Of a DNA stretch of 64,000 bases, positions 10,672 through 18,266 are shown piece by piece. The first letter of the stretch is position 1. Each line of letters opens with the position of its first letter. The translations under genes were made by a program, and so were the position numbers. The stretch spans positions 1 to 64,000 of the forward strand of contig CAVUFN010000012.1 in the NCBI GenBank assembly GCA_963740765.1, read 5' to 3'. This stretch comes from DATLGB01 sp963740765 (lineage in GTDB: Bacteria; Actinomycetota; Thermoleophilia; Solirubrobacterales; Solirubrobacteraceae). The notes below the pieces were generated by a model. That model was not told where the DNA came from and searched no databases. It saw only the letters and a list, made by a program, of their open reading frames with translations.

Positions 10672-11304
10672 TCAGCTCCTGGAGGTGTGGTCGGCCAGCG
10701 CCTCGAGGACCGCGGCGAGGGCGGACTCGGGCGGCATCGCGCTCGCGTCGAGCTCGAGGTCCGCGGCCTCCGGCGCCTCGTAGGGCGCGGTCACGCCCGT
10801 GAAGTCCCCGATGTCACCGCGCCGGGCCTGCGCGTACAGGCCTTTCGGATCGCGGTCCTCGCACACGGCGAGTGGGGTCGAGACGTGGATCTCCACGAAC
10901 GGGATGCCGTCGGACGAGGCGATCTCGCGCGCCATCGCGCGGTCCGAGCGGTACGGGCTGACGAGGCTGACCAGGGCGACGGCGCCGAGGTCGGCGATCA
11001 GGCGTGCGGTGTGGGCGACTCGGCGCACGTTCTCCGTCCGGTCCTCCGGGCTGAAGCCGAGGTCACCGGTGAGCCCGTGGCGGAGGTTGTCCCCGTCGAG
11101 CAGGTAGGCGGAGCGGCCCGCGGTGATCAGGGCGGCTTCGACGGCGGCGGCGATGGTCGACTTCCCCGACCCGGACAGGCCCGTGAGCCAGAGGACCGCG
11201 CCGGTCGTGCCGAGGGCGTCCCAGCGTTGCTGGCGGGTCACCCGCCCGGCATGCCAGGTCACGTCTCTCGAGATGACCGCTCGTGCTCCCCCGTTCCCAG
11301 ACAC
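10672..11304 (-). CDS. cysC: Adenylylsulfate (APS) kinase
   Basis: 210 residues from the GTG at 11304. Phosphorylates APS to PAPS, the sulfate donor of sulfotransferases. Motifs: WHAGRVTR near residues 17-24, P-loop GLSGSGKST at 42-50, LLDGDNLRHGL at 68-78, then DRAMAREI and DPKGLYAQARRGDIGDFTG, all standard for CysC. No ATP sulfurylase fusion. No nearer start keeps the conserved N-terminus, and a TAACGT -10 box 8 bases upstream suggests leaderless translation. It is divergent from the dehydrogenase at 11344. With three sulfotransferases in the locus its task here is probably PAPS for glycan sulfation rather than cysteine synthesis. Confidence 0.93.
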   Translation of the reverse strand: MSGNGGARAVISRDVTWHAGRVTRQQRWDALGTTGAVLWLTGLSGSGKSTIAAAVEAALITAGRSAYLLDGDNLRHGLTGDLGFSPEDRTENVRRVAHTARLIADLGAVALVSLVSPYRSDRAMAREIASSDGIPFVEIHVSTPLAVCEDRDPKGLYAQARRGDIGDFTGVTAPYEAPEAADLELDASAMPPESALAAVLEALADHTSRS

Positions 11305-11312
11305 GGTCGCCG

Positions 11313-11336
11313 ACGTTAGGGGTCGACGGCTAGCCT
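11313..11336. promoter_or_regulatory. Paired divergent leaderless promoters (cysC / dehydrogenase)
   Basis: Within a 39-bp gap, minus-strand TAACGT (11313-11318) lies 8 bases before the cysC GTG and plus-strand TAGCCT (11331-11336) lies 7 bases before the ATG at 11344. No Shine-Dalgarno exists on either side, so both mRNAs probably start at or within a base or two of the start codon. Confidence 0.6.
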
Positions 11337-11343
11337 CGCGCCG

Positions 11344-12594
11344 ATGCGCATCGGAATTGTCGGCCTCGGTTACGTCGGTCTGCCGCTCGCGGTCTCGTTC
11401 GCGGAGGCGGGTCACGACATCGTCGCCATGGATGTCGACAACCGCAAGATCGAGGCCATCAAGCGGCGCGAGTCCTACATCGAGGACATCCCGAGCGACC
11501 AGCTCGCCGGCTGCGCCGACCGCATCGAGCCGACGACGCGCGCGGCCGCGCTCGCGCACGCGGACGCCATCATCATCTGCGTCCCGACGCCGCTGACCGC
11601 CAACCGCGAGCCCGACCTGGGACCGCTGCTGGACTCCGGGCAGGCGCTGGCCGGCATCCTGCAGGCCGGGCAGCTCGTCGTGCTCGAGTCGACCACCTAC
11701 CCGGGCACGACGCGCGAGCGCCTGCTGCCGGTGCTCGAGGAGTCCGGGCTCGCCGCGGGCCGCGACTTCAACCTCGCCTTCAGCCCCGAGCGCGTCGATC
11801 CGGGCCGCACGGACTTCACGCTGCGCACGACGCCGAAGATCTACGGCGGGCTCACCGAGCGCTGCGCCGACCGCGCCGAGGAGATGTACAGCCACGTCTG
11901 CGACAACCTCGTCCGCGTCGGGACGCTCGAGGTCGCCGAGATGGCGAAGCTGCTCGAGAACATCTTCCGCAGCGTCAACATCGCGCTGGTCAACGAACTG
12001 GCGATCCTCGCGGACCGCATGGGCGTCGACATCTGGGAGGTCATCGACGCGGCGGCGACCAAGCCCTACGGCTTCATGCGCTTCGAGCCCGGCCCCGGCA
12101 TGGGCGGCCACTGCCTGCCGGTCGATCCGTTCTACCTCGCCTGGCGCGCGCGCGAGTTCGACATGAGCACCGAGTTCATCGAGCTCGCCGGCAAGATCAA
12201 CCAGAACATGCCCTACCACTGCGTGCAGCGCATCGAGCGCGCGCTCAACCAGGCGGGCAAGCCGGTCAACGGCTCCAAGGTCGCGCTGATCGGCGTCTCC
12301 TACAAGGCGGGCGTCGGCGACATGCGCGAGGCGCCGGCCCTGAAGATGCTCCTGCTGCTGGCCGGCCTGGGCGCCGACCTGCGCTACCACGACCCCTTCG
12401 TGCCGCGGATCGACGAAGCCGACATCGAGTCGACCGACCTCGACACCGTGCTGGAGGACTGCGACGTCGCCGTGATCGTCACCGCCCACCCGGACGTCGA
12501 CCACGAGGCGGTCGCCGAGCGCGCCCCGCTGGTCGTCGACCTGCGCGGCATCACGCGCAAGATGCGGGCGCCCGACAGCGTGATCCGCCTCTGA
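11344..12594 (+). CDS. UDP-sugar 6-dehydrogenase, WecC/WbpA-like
   Basis: 416 residues. Oxidises C6 of a UDP-sugar to the uronic acid with two NAD+. N-terminal Rossmann motif GIVGLGYVGLPLA (residues 4-16), FSPERVDPG, ETTTYPGTT-like LESTTYPGTT, the central NAD-domain linker helix KLLENIFRSVNIALVNE, catalytic GMGGHCLPVDP with Cys257, and C-terminal LIGVSYKAGVGDMREAPALK. The SPERV and GMGGHCLPVDP forms are those of UDP-HexNAc dehydrogenases (WecC, WbpA, TviB) rather than UDP-glucose dehydrogenase. With WecB at 42742 and a WecG family transferase at 41994, UDP-ManNAc to UDP-ManNAcA is the likeliest reaction (inference). Confidence 0.9.
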   Translation: MRIGIVGLGYVGLPLAVSFAEAGHDIVAMDVDNRKIEAIKRRESYIEDIPSDQLAGCADRIEPTTRAAALAHADAIIICVPTPLTANREPDLGPLLDSGQALAGILQAGQLVVLESTTYPGTTRERLLPVLEESGLAAGRDFNLAFSPERVDPGRTDFTLRTTPKIYGGLTERCADRAEEMYSHVCDNLVRVGTLEVAEMAKLLENIFRSVNIALVNELAILADRMGVDIWEVIDAAATKPYGFMRFEPGPGMGGHCLPVDPFYLAWRAREFDMSTEFIELAGKINQNMPYHCVQRIERALNQAGKPVNGSKVALIGVSYKAGVGDMREAPALKMLLLLAGLGADLRYHDPFVPRIDEADIESTDLDTVLEDCDVAVIVTAHPDVDHEAVAERAPLVVDLRGITRKMRAPDSVIRL

Positions 12595-12600
12595 GGTCGC

Positions 12601-13494
12601 CTATGCGGCCTTGTGGGCGCGAATCCACAGGTGCCAGCCCCAGCGCCGCCCCAGCGCCTCCGCCCAGCGGGTGGAATTCAGCCGCTCCCCCATGGGGTAG
12701 GCGCGCAGGTTGAGGAACCGGACGTCCGTCTCGACGCGGTCGAAGCGGTCGAACAGGTCCGCGCCCGTGCGGCGCGTGTAGACCTTCGAGAGCGGGTTGC
12801 CGGGCCCGTCCGTGTTGTGGGACAGGAAACGGGCGCCGTCGGTCAGGTAGCTCAGGCCATGCTCGCGCAGCAGCTGCTTGTGTCCCTGGATGACGTCGGG
12901 ATCCTCTCCCGTCGCGGCGGTGATGGCCTTGTCGGCGCCCGGGATCAGCAGGCCGGCGGCCAGCAGCCGGCGCAGCACCATGATCGTGAACCAGTAGTTG
13001 AAGGAGCTGCGGTGGTAGACCATCACCAGCGCCTGGCCGCCCGGCCGCAGGACGCGGTGCATCTCGTCGGCGACCTTCTTGGTCTCCGGCAGGTGATGGA
13101 TGACACCCATCGAGTAGGTGAGGTCGAACGACTCGTCCTCGAAGGGCAGGTCGGCGATCGAGCCCTTGACGAAGCGCGCCGACCCGCCCTCGCGCTGCGC
13201 CCGCAACTGGGCGAGCTCGAGCGCCGCCGGGCTGAAGTCCATGCCCGTGTAGTTGGCGCCGCCACGGACGAACTGCATCCCGTCCGTGGCCATCCCGCAG
13301 CCGCACTCGAGCACGTCCCGGCCGGCCCATTCGGAGAACCTGGCCATCTCGAGGATGCCGGGCTCGAGCGCATAGCGGAACCGCTCGATCTCCGCGAAGT
13401 ACTCAGGAGAGCCGGTCGCCTCGTCGGAGATCCGGAAGCCGGGCTGATAGCCGGTCCAGAAGTCCCGGCGGTCGTCCAGGGCGGGTTCGGGCAT
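12601..13494 (-). CDS. SAM-dependent class I methyltransferase
   Basis: 297 residues. Methyltransf_11-type Rossmann fold: motif I VLECGCGMATDG (residues ~60-71), TGMDFSPAALELA, motif II-like DESFDLTYSMGVIHHLPE, and LRPGGQALVMVYHR. The extra C-terminal ~120 residues with RRTGADLFDRFDRVETDVRFLNLRAYP match methyltransferases often seen in polysaccharide loci, so O- or N-methylation of a sugar is plausible but not shown. It converges on the dehydrogenase, 6 bases apart. A weak TATCTC box sits 6 bases upstream of the ATG. Confidence 0.85.
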   Translation of the reverse strand: MPEPALDDRRDFWTGYQPGFRISDEATGSPEYFAEIERFRYALEPGILEMARFSEWAGRDVLECGCGMATDGMQFVRGGANYTGMDFSPAALELAQLRAQREGGSARFVKGSIADLPFEDESFDLTYSMGVIHHLPETKKVADEMHRVLRPGGQALVMVYHRSSFNYWFTIMVLRRLLAAGLLIPGADKAITAATGEDPDVIQGHKQLLREHGLSYLTDGARFLSHNTDGPGNPLSKVYTRRTGADLFDRFDRVETDVRFLNLRAYPMGERLNSTRWAEALGRRWGWHLWIRAHKAA

Positions 13495-13827
13495 TCGCCA
13501 GAGATAGCACGATTACCCGGGAAACGGTGACACGACGGGCCGCCGCGGCTCGGCGGCCCGTTCGCCCGGGTCCAGTTGTCCTCGACAGAGGCGACGACGC
13601 CCTATTTGGACACGAAGCCGCGCAGGTGACGGTGCCCTTCACGTCGTCGCCGTTCGGGCCGCTCCGGACGGTCGTGTCAGGCCTCGGACGTCGAGGAGCT
13701 CGGGGTTCGAGCGAAAAGGGAAACTTCGTGATCCGATCATCCGCGCGGCCCGGGTGAGCGATGGACTTGGACGAATGGACGAGTTTTGCCCCTCCGAGAG
13801 CAGCGCTGTGGTACAAGATGGTTACCA
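13495..13827. other. 333-bp intergenic region with a strong hairpin
   Basis: Lies between the divergent methyltransferase and leader-bearing protein genes. The main structure is a perfect 11-bp stem (13535-13545 with 13551-13561, 5-base loop). It has no T-tract and no convergent gene needs it. I see no credible ORF: the frames on both strands lack coding bias. The segment just before 13828 has GGTACAAGAT, a possible weak -10, but no Shine-Dalgarno. Confidence 0.5.
13535..13561. repeat. Perfect 11-bp hairpin
   Basis: Stem ACGGGCCGCCG paired with CGGCGGCCCGT around loop CGGCT, about 40 bases upstream of the methyltransferase start. Could be a terminator remnant or an mRNA structure; nothing decides. 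Confidence 0.6.
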
Positions 13828-14542
13828 ATGCTGCCCGAGAGCGCGACGATCGACGGCCCCCTCCGCGGGTACGTCTCACCTCACCTGACCGATCTCGGGG
13901 CGCTGACGGCCGTCACGCGGCAGGACGTCAGCGGCGGTCTGCACTTCGCTGCGGCCCCGGTCGGATCCGTCGGCAACCCGACGCCGAGCCCGAGCCCAGG
14001 GCCGAGTCCCAGCCCGAGCCCGGAGCCGAGCGCGAGTCCGAGCCCGAGCCCGAGCCCGGAGCCGAGCGCAAGCCCCAGCCCGAGCCCGGAGCCGAGCGCA
14101 AGCCCCAGCCCCAGCCCGGAGCCGAGCGCAGCCCCAGCCCCAGCCCGGGCGGCCAGCCAGCCCGACGGCCACCACCACGGCCAGTCCCACCCCGACGGCC
14201 GGCATCTCGCAGGCCACCCCGACGCCATCACCCTCCGCCACGCCCGGCCAGGAAGTGCTCCCGGAGGCGACCACCGGTGGCACCACCCCGGGCGAGAACG
14301 GCACCAACGGCACCAACGGCTCCAACGGCTCGGGGGGCACAGGTGGCTCGGGCGGTTCGGGCGGCGGTCCCGGCACCACGACGGTCGAGTCGGGCGCAGG
14401 GAACGGAGCCACCGTCGGCTCGTCCGCGGGCGGCGGCGAGGGTCTGCCGTTCACCGGCATGCCGGTCGGGCCGGTTGCGGCAATCGGCGGGGCGCTCACG
14501 GCCGCGGGCGCGACGTTGCGTCGACTCGTCCGACGCCGCTGA
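13828..14542 (+). CDS. Lasso-leader-like, Pro/Ser-stalk, LPFTG-anchored surface protein (frame interrupted)
   Basis: The first ~100 codons (ATG 13828) begin MLPESATIDGPLRG then YVSPHLTDLGALTAVT, which fits the lasso leader pattern YxxPxLxxxGxxxxxT with exactly the spacing of the real precursor at 39367. After it come short Ser-Pro-Glu-Pro-Ser-Ala repeats (13979-14150). In this frame the sense is then lost, but the next frame continues naturally from ~14150 with SPTATTTASPTPTAG, Gly/Asn/Ser-rich sequence, and a cell-wall sorting signal LPFTG, hydrophobic helix and RRLVRRR ending at 14542. So the complete product would be ~238 residues: leader, extended stalk, sortase signal. A net +1 shift (or loss of two bases) lies in the repeat. 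The last repeat unit also reads GCGCAGCCCC where earlier ones read GCGCAAGCCCC. Could be sequencing error, phase variation or decay. No Asp/Glu sits at positions 7-9 after the leader, so it is not a normal lasso substrate. Confidence 0.65.
13979..14150 (+). repeat. Pro/Ser-coding tandem repeats
   Basis: Imperfect repeats of AGCCCGAGCCCGGAGCCGAG type, encoding SPSPEPSA units. This is the place where the reading frame changes, and such repeats are prone to slippage in the cell and in sequencing. Confidence 0.85.
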
Positions 14543-15201
14543 CGGCGGCCCCCATCCTCGAGGTCTCCGGGCTCACCAAGACGTGGCCCGGGGCGCACGC
14601 GCCGGTTCTGCAGGACGTCGACCTCCGCGTGCCGGCCGGCAAGCTGGCGCTTGTCGAGGGTCCGAACGGCTGCGGGAAGACCACGCTGATGCGGATCCTC
14701 GCCGGGATGCTGGAGGCGGAAGCCGGCACGGTGCGGTTGTGCGGGCTCGATCACGACGCCCACCCGACTGAGTACCGGCGCCGGCTCGGCGTCGCCTCGG
14801 CCGGCAACGTCGGCCTGTACGCCCGGCTCGGCGTCCGCGCGCACCTCGAGTTCTTCGCGTGCATCGCATTCGTCGCGGCGCGCGAGCGAGCGCAACACAT
14901 CGAGGCGGCGATGGCGAGCTTCGCCCTCCACGAGTTCGGTCGCCAGCGGGTCGACCGGCTCTCGATGGGTCAGCGCCAGCGGGTTCGGCTCGCCGCCGCG
15001 TTCCTGCACGGCGCCCCGCTGGTGCTGCTCGACGAGCCCTCGACGAGCCTCGACGAGCGCGGGACCGCGCTCCTCGCGGACGCGATCAGCGCCCACCTCG
15101 CCGCCGATCGCAGCGTCGTCTGGTTCGGACCCTCCGGGACGCCGCTGCCCGTCCCCCCGCAGCTGCGGCTGCCCCTCGCCGAACGGCCGGCGGCGGCGTG
15201 A
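14539..15201 (+). CDS. ABC transporter ATP-binding protein, probable CTG start
   Basis: 220 residues. Walker A EGPNGCGKTT near residue 36, signature LSMGQRQRVRLAAAFL, Walker B LVLLDEPSTSLDERG. It lacks a long H-loop region, ending VVWFGPSG where a His normally follows, so the switch His seems absent. No ATG, GTG or TTG can start the conserved N-terminus ILEVSGLTKTW; the only fit is CTG at 14539, overlapping the LPFTG protein stop as CTGA. The next GTG would delete the first beta strands. It overlaps the permease by 4 bases. Part of an exporter, probably for the leader-bearing protein or a partner (inference). Confidence 0.85.
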   Translation: MTAAPILEVSGLTKTWPGAHAPVLQDVDLRVPAGKLALVEGPNGCGKTTLMRILAGMLEAEAGTVRLCGLDHDAHPTEYRRRLGVASAGNVGLYARLGVRAHLEFFACIAFVAARERAQHIEAAMASFALHEFGRQRVDRLSMGQRQRVRLAAAFLHGAPLVLLDEPSTSLDERGTALLADAISAHLAADRSVVWFGPSGTPLPVPPQLRLPLAERPAAA

Positions 15202-16007
15202 ACCTACGTCTCCTCGCCGGCGGCATCGCCGCGGTGGTCCGGCGGGACGCCGCCATCTACTTCAGCTACCGCCTGCGCGCCGTGGCCCAGGTGGCGCTCT
15301 CGCTCTTCACCGTGACGCTCTTCTACTACATCTCCAGACTGGTCAGCGTCGAGCAGTTCCCCAGCCCGGACGACTACTTCGCCTACGTGGTGGTGGGACT
15401 GGTCATCCTGCACTTCCTCACCGCGACCCTGGCCCTGGCCCCGAACAACCTGCGCACGGAGATGGTGGCGGGCACGTTCGAGCGTTTCGTCGTCTCCCCG
15501 CTCGGCGCCGCTGCGGGGCTGCTCGGGATCACGATCTTCCCGACGCTCGCCGCGTTCGCGACCGGAGCCGTCACGCTCCTGTTCGCCGTCGTCTTCTACG
15601 GCTTCCCGGTCGGCGGACCCGAGGTCCTCCTGGCGCTGCCCGTGGCCGTGCTCGCGGCGGTCTCCTTCCTGCCCTTCGCCCTGCTCGTCGCCTCCGTGGT
15701 CCTCATCTCCAAGCAGGCGGGCAACATCGGCAACCTCGTGGTGATCGGGCTCTCACTGGCCGGCGGCGTCTACTACCCGCCGGACCTGATGCCGGTGTGG
15801 ACGCGCTGGCTGAGCGAGGTGCAACCGTTCACTCCCGCCCTCGAGCTGCTGCGTCACCTGTTGATCGACACGCCGACGCAGGGCAGCCCTGCGGTGGACG
15901 CCCTGCGCCTGGCGCTGTTCGCGGCCGTCATGACGCCGGTCTCCTACGGGGTGCTGAGGGCCGCCGTGCGCACCTGCCGGCGGCGAGGGACGCTCACCGA
16001 GTATTGA
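15198..16007 (+). CDS. ABC-2 type transporter permease
   Basis: 269 residues, about six membrane helices with the ABC-2 layout: an N-terminal cytoplasmic segment, FERFVVSPLGAAAGLLG after the first pair of helices, and QAGNIGNLVVIGLSLAGGVYYPPDLMPVWTRW, the usual conserved loop before the last helix. GTG start at 15198 overlaps the ATPase stop as GTGA. It overlaps the kinase by one base (TGATG). With 14539 it forms a complete heterodimeric-type exporter. Confidence 0.88.
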   Translation: MNLRLLAGGIAAVVRRDAAIYFSYRLRAVAQVALSLFTVTLFYYISRLVSVEQFPSPDDYFAYVVVGLVILHFLTATLALAPNNLRTEMVAGTFERFVVSPLGAAAGLLGITIFPTLAAFATGAVTLLFAVVFYGFPVGGPEVLLALPVAVLAAVSFLPFALLVASVVLISKQAGNIGNLVVIGLSLAGGVYYPPDLMPVWTRWLSEVQPFTPALELLRHLLIDTPTQGSPAVDALRLALFAAVMTPVSYGVLRAAVRTCRRRGTLTEY

Positions 16008-16828
16008 TGCCCGCCGCCGCGGACGTCGAGATCGGGCTGTACGGCATCCGGCTGGCGGGCCTGCGCCGCCGAGGGCCGTCGGAGCCGCGTCCCGACGCCG
16101 GCTGGCCGCGCTGGACCTTCGCCCAGGTCCGCGGCCCCGCCGACGACGCGGCCGGGATGACGATCGACGACGGCCGGGCGCGCATCGGGCTGCCGGGCAC
16201 CGGCGAGCTGCGCCTGTCGGCCGCGGACCGGCACATCGCGCTGCACGCACCCGCCCCCGTCCCGCCGGCGACCGTCGAGCACCCGCTGCTCGTACCGGCG
16301 GCCGCGGCGGTGGCCCATTGGCACGGCCGCGCCGCCGTTCACGCCGCGGCGGTCCTCGCCGGTGGGGCGGTCTGGGGGCTCCTCGGCGACGGCGGCGCCG
16401 GGAAGAGCACGCTCGCGGCCGAGCTGATCCGGCGCGGCTGCGTCGCGTTCGCGGACGATCTGCTCGTGGTCGAGGGCGTGACCGCCTACGCCGGGCCGCC
16501 CTTCATCGACCTGCGCGCCGACGTCGCCGCGCGATTCCCGGCGCGCGGCCTCGGAGAGGTCGGCCGCCGCGAGCGCTGGCGGCTGCCGGCGGAGAACGAC
16601 CGGCTGGCCGCGCCCCTGGGCGGATGGGTCGCGCTCGAGCGCAGCGCCGGCCCGGCCCGGATCGAACCGCTGGCGCCCCGCGACCGGGTCCGCGTGCTCG
16701 GAGCCGCCGTCGGCCTACCCCTGGCCGGGGACCGGCTGCTGGCCCTGGCGGACCGGCCCGTGCTCGCGCTGCGGCGGTCCCAGGCCTCAGCCGACGACGC
16801 CGACCTCGTCCTCGCCGCGCTCGGCTGA
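16007..16828 (+). CDS. HprK-like serine kinase/phosphotransferase homologue (second copy)
   Basis: 273 residues. P-loop GDGGAGKST at 127-135 preceded by an AVHAAAVLAGG strand, and AFADDLLVV with the Asp pair at 150-151, as in the C-terminal domain of HPr kinase. No HPr partner is nearby. Proteins of this subfamily occur in lasso and other RRE-dependent peptide clusters, where one (PadeK) phosphorylates the precursor's C-terminal Ser. This one is translationally coupled to an ABC exporter and to a protein with a lasso-like leader, so that protein is its most obvious substrate (inference). Weakly similar in design to the copy at 36111 but clearly divergent. Confidence 0.8.
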   Translation: MPAAADVEIGLYGIRLAGLRRRGPSEPRPDAGWPRWTFAQVRGPADDAAGMTIDDGRARIGLPGTGELRLSAADRHIALHAPAPVPPATVEHPLLVPAAAAVAHWHGRAAVHAAAVLAGGAVWGLLGDGGAGKSTLAAELIRRGCVAFADDLLVVEGVTAYAGPPFIDLRADVAARFPARGLGEVGRRERWRLPAENDRLAAPLGGWVALERSAGPARIEPLAPRDRVRVLGAAVGLPLAGDRLLALADRPVLALRRSQASADDADLVLAALG

Positions 16829-16829
16829 G

Positions 16830-18266
16830 TCAGGCCCGCGGGGACTCCTCCGGGGTGAACGCCCAGCCCGGCGACCCGCCATTGACGACGCCCGCGAGGA
16901 ACAGCAGCAGCAGCGTGGAGAAGGTGGTGGTCGGCTCGAAGTTGCTGATGCTCAGGTAGAAGATCGTCACCGCGAGGAGCAGGTAGCGCCACGGCTGGCT
17001 GTCGGGATCGCCACGCCGCAGGAGGGCGCCGCCGATCGCCAGGACCATCGCCCACAGCCATAGCCCGGTGCCGACCAGCCCGAGCTCGGCGCCGTACCCG
17101 AGGTACAGGTTGTGCACCGGGACGTTCTCGATGTTCTTCGGAAGCGGGTAGTCGGCGCCCTGCTGCAGGTAGTCGCGGTTGTGGTCGAAGTACGTGCCCC
17201 AGCCGAACCCGAGGAGCGGGCGGGCGTTGATCATGTTGACGGCCGCCTGGTTGAGCGCGTAGCGGTCGTACACCGTGCCCTCGTTGCTGCGGCGATCGGA
17301 CGCCTTCTGGCTGAACCCCGGGATCGCGACGAGGGCCACCGCGATGATGAGGACGGAGGCGGCCAGCGCCGGGATCGCGCTGCGCCGCAGCCGCGGGACG
17401 ACGAACAGCATGACGACGACCGATACGCCGCCTCCGAGCCAGGCGGCGCGGGTGAGGGTGAAGAGCACCCCGGCGAGGCACAGGAGTGCGACCACCGCGG
17501 CGAAGACGCGCGCGGACGCAGCGCGCCAGCGGCCGAGGGCGATCACGCAGGCACCCGCGCAGGTGAACATCCCCAGCGCGTTCTGGGCAGGCTCGACGAA
17601 GGGCCCGCGCGCTCGTTCGGGGAGGATGCCGAAGGTCGGATCGTTGATGTAGGAGGGGAACACGAGGCCGCGCAGCCCGATCGTCTCGAACAGGGCGGTG
17701 AGGCCGAGGTAGGCCCCGAGCGCCACCAGGGCGACGAGCAGGATGTCGCGCTCTCGCGCGGTCCGGAAGACCGCTGGGGCGGCGAAGAAGGCGAGGAAGG
17801 GCAGGATGCCGTAACGCTCCAGCAGTCCCGCAACCGAGGCGGTCGTGTCGAGCGTCTCGGAGAGCACCGCCGAGAGCACCGCGTAGGCGCCGGCGGCCAC
17901 CATCAGCCAGTGCGCGGGGTGGGGCTGCAGACGTGGCCGGGACCGGGACGGCCTGGCGCGCAGCAGCACGGCGGCCACGGCGACGGCGAGGACGATGCGG
18001 TTCGGGCTGAGGATGCCCGGCACGCCGACGCCCTCCCAGTTGCCGGAGAACGGCGCCAGGAGCAGCGCTGCGGTGAACGTGATGACCGGCTCCGTGCGCC
18101 AGAGGACGTAGAGCGCGCTGGCGGCGAAGGCGGCGGCGAGGGCGAGGGTCGCGACCGTGCGCACCCCGAAGCGGTCGACGAGCACGACCACCACGGCGAC
18201 CACCAACCCGGCGACCGCGAGGTTCGGCCTCCGGGCCGGGACCAGCGGGTGTGAGCTAGCGCCCAC
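16830..18266 (-). CDS. O-antigen ligase/Wzy-like polymerase
   Basis: About 478 residues with ~11 membrane helices. The family signature loop is present: LTRAAWLGGGV, then ARPLLGFGWGTYFDHN and VPVHNLYLGYGAELGLVGTGLW (the conserved His in HNLYL). This is the WzyC domain of O-antigen ligases and capsule polymerases, which join lipid-linked repeat units outside the membrane. The start is uncertain; GTG at 18266, overlapping the Wzz-like gene by 11 bases, is the simplest. It forms an operon with the chain-length regulator upstream. It ends 1 base after the convergent kinase. Confidence 0.88.
   Translation of the reverse strand: MGASSHPLVPARRPNLAVAGLVVAVVVVLVDRFGVRTVATLALAAAFAASALYVLWRTEPVITFTAALLLAPFSGNWEGVGVPGILSPNRIVLAVAVAAVLLRARPSRSRPRLQPHPAHWLMVAAGAYAVLSAVLSETLDTTASVAGLLERYGILPFLAFFAAPAVFRTARERDILLVALVALGAYLGLTALFETIGLRGLVFPSYINDPTFGILPERARGPFVEPAQNALGMFTCAGACVIALGRWRAASARVFAAVVALLCLAGVLFTLTRAAWLGGGVSVVVMLFVVPRLRRSAIPALAASVLIIAVALVAIPGFSQKASDRRSNEGTVYDRYALNQAAVNMINARPLLGFGWGTYFDHNRDYLQQGADYPLPKNIENVPVHNLYLGYGAELGLVGTGLWLWAMVLAIGGALLRRGDPDSQPWRYLLLAVTIFYLSISNFEPTTTFSTLLLLFLAGVVNGGSPGWAFTPEESPRA

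Noticed and set aside
10672..11304. CysC as part of a standard sulfate assimilation operon
   Set aside because: No cysD, cysN, cysH or sulfite reductase nearby; the context is sulfotransferases and glycan genes.
13979..14150. CRISPR-like or satellite repeats
   Set aside because: Unit length is short, has no spacers and codes for Ser-Pro-Glu-Pro-Ser-Ala; it is a coding repeat.
13786..15201. One long frame joining the leader protein to the ABC ATPase as a fusion
   Set aside because: The middle part (14150-14538) is Arg/His-rich nonsense in this frame, whereas another frame gives a proper sorting signal with a stop just before the ATPase.
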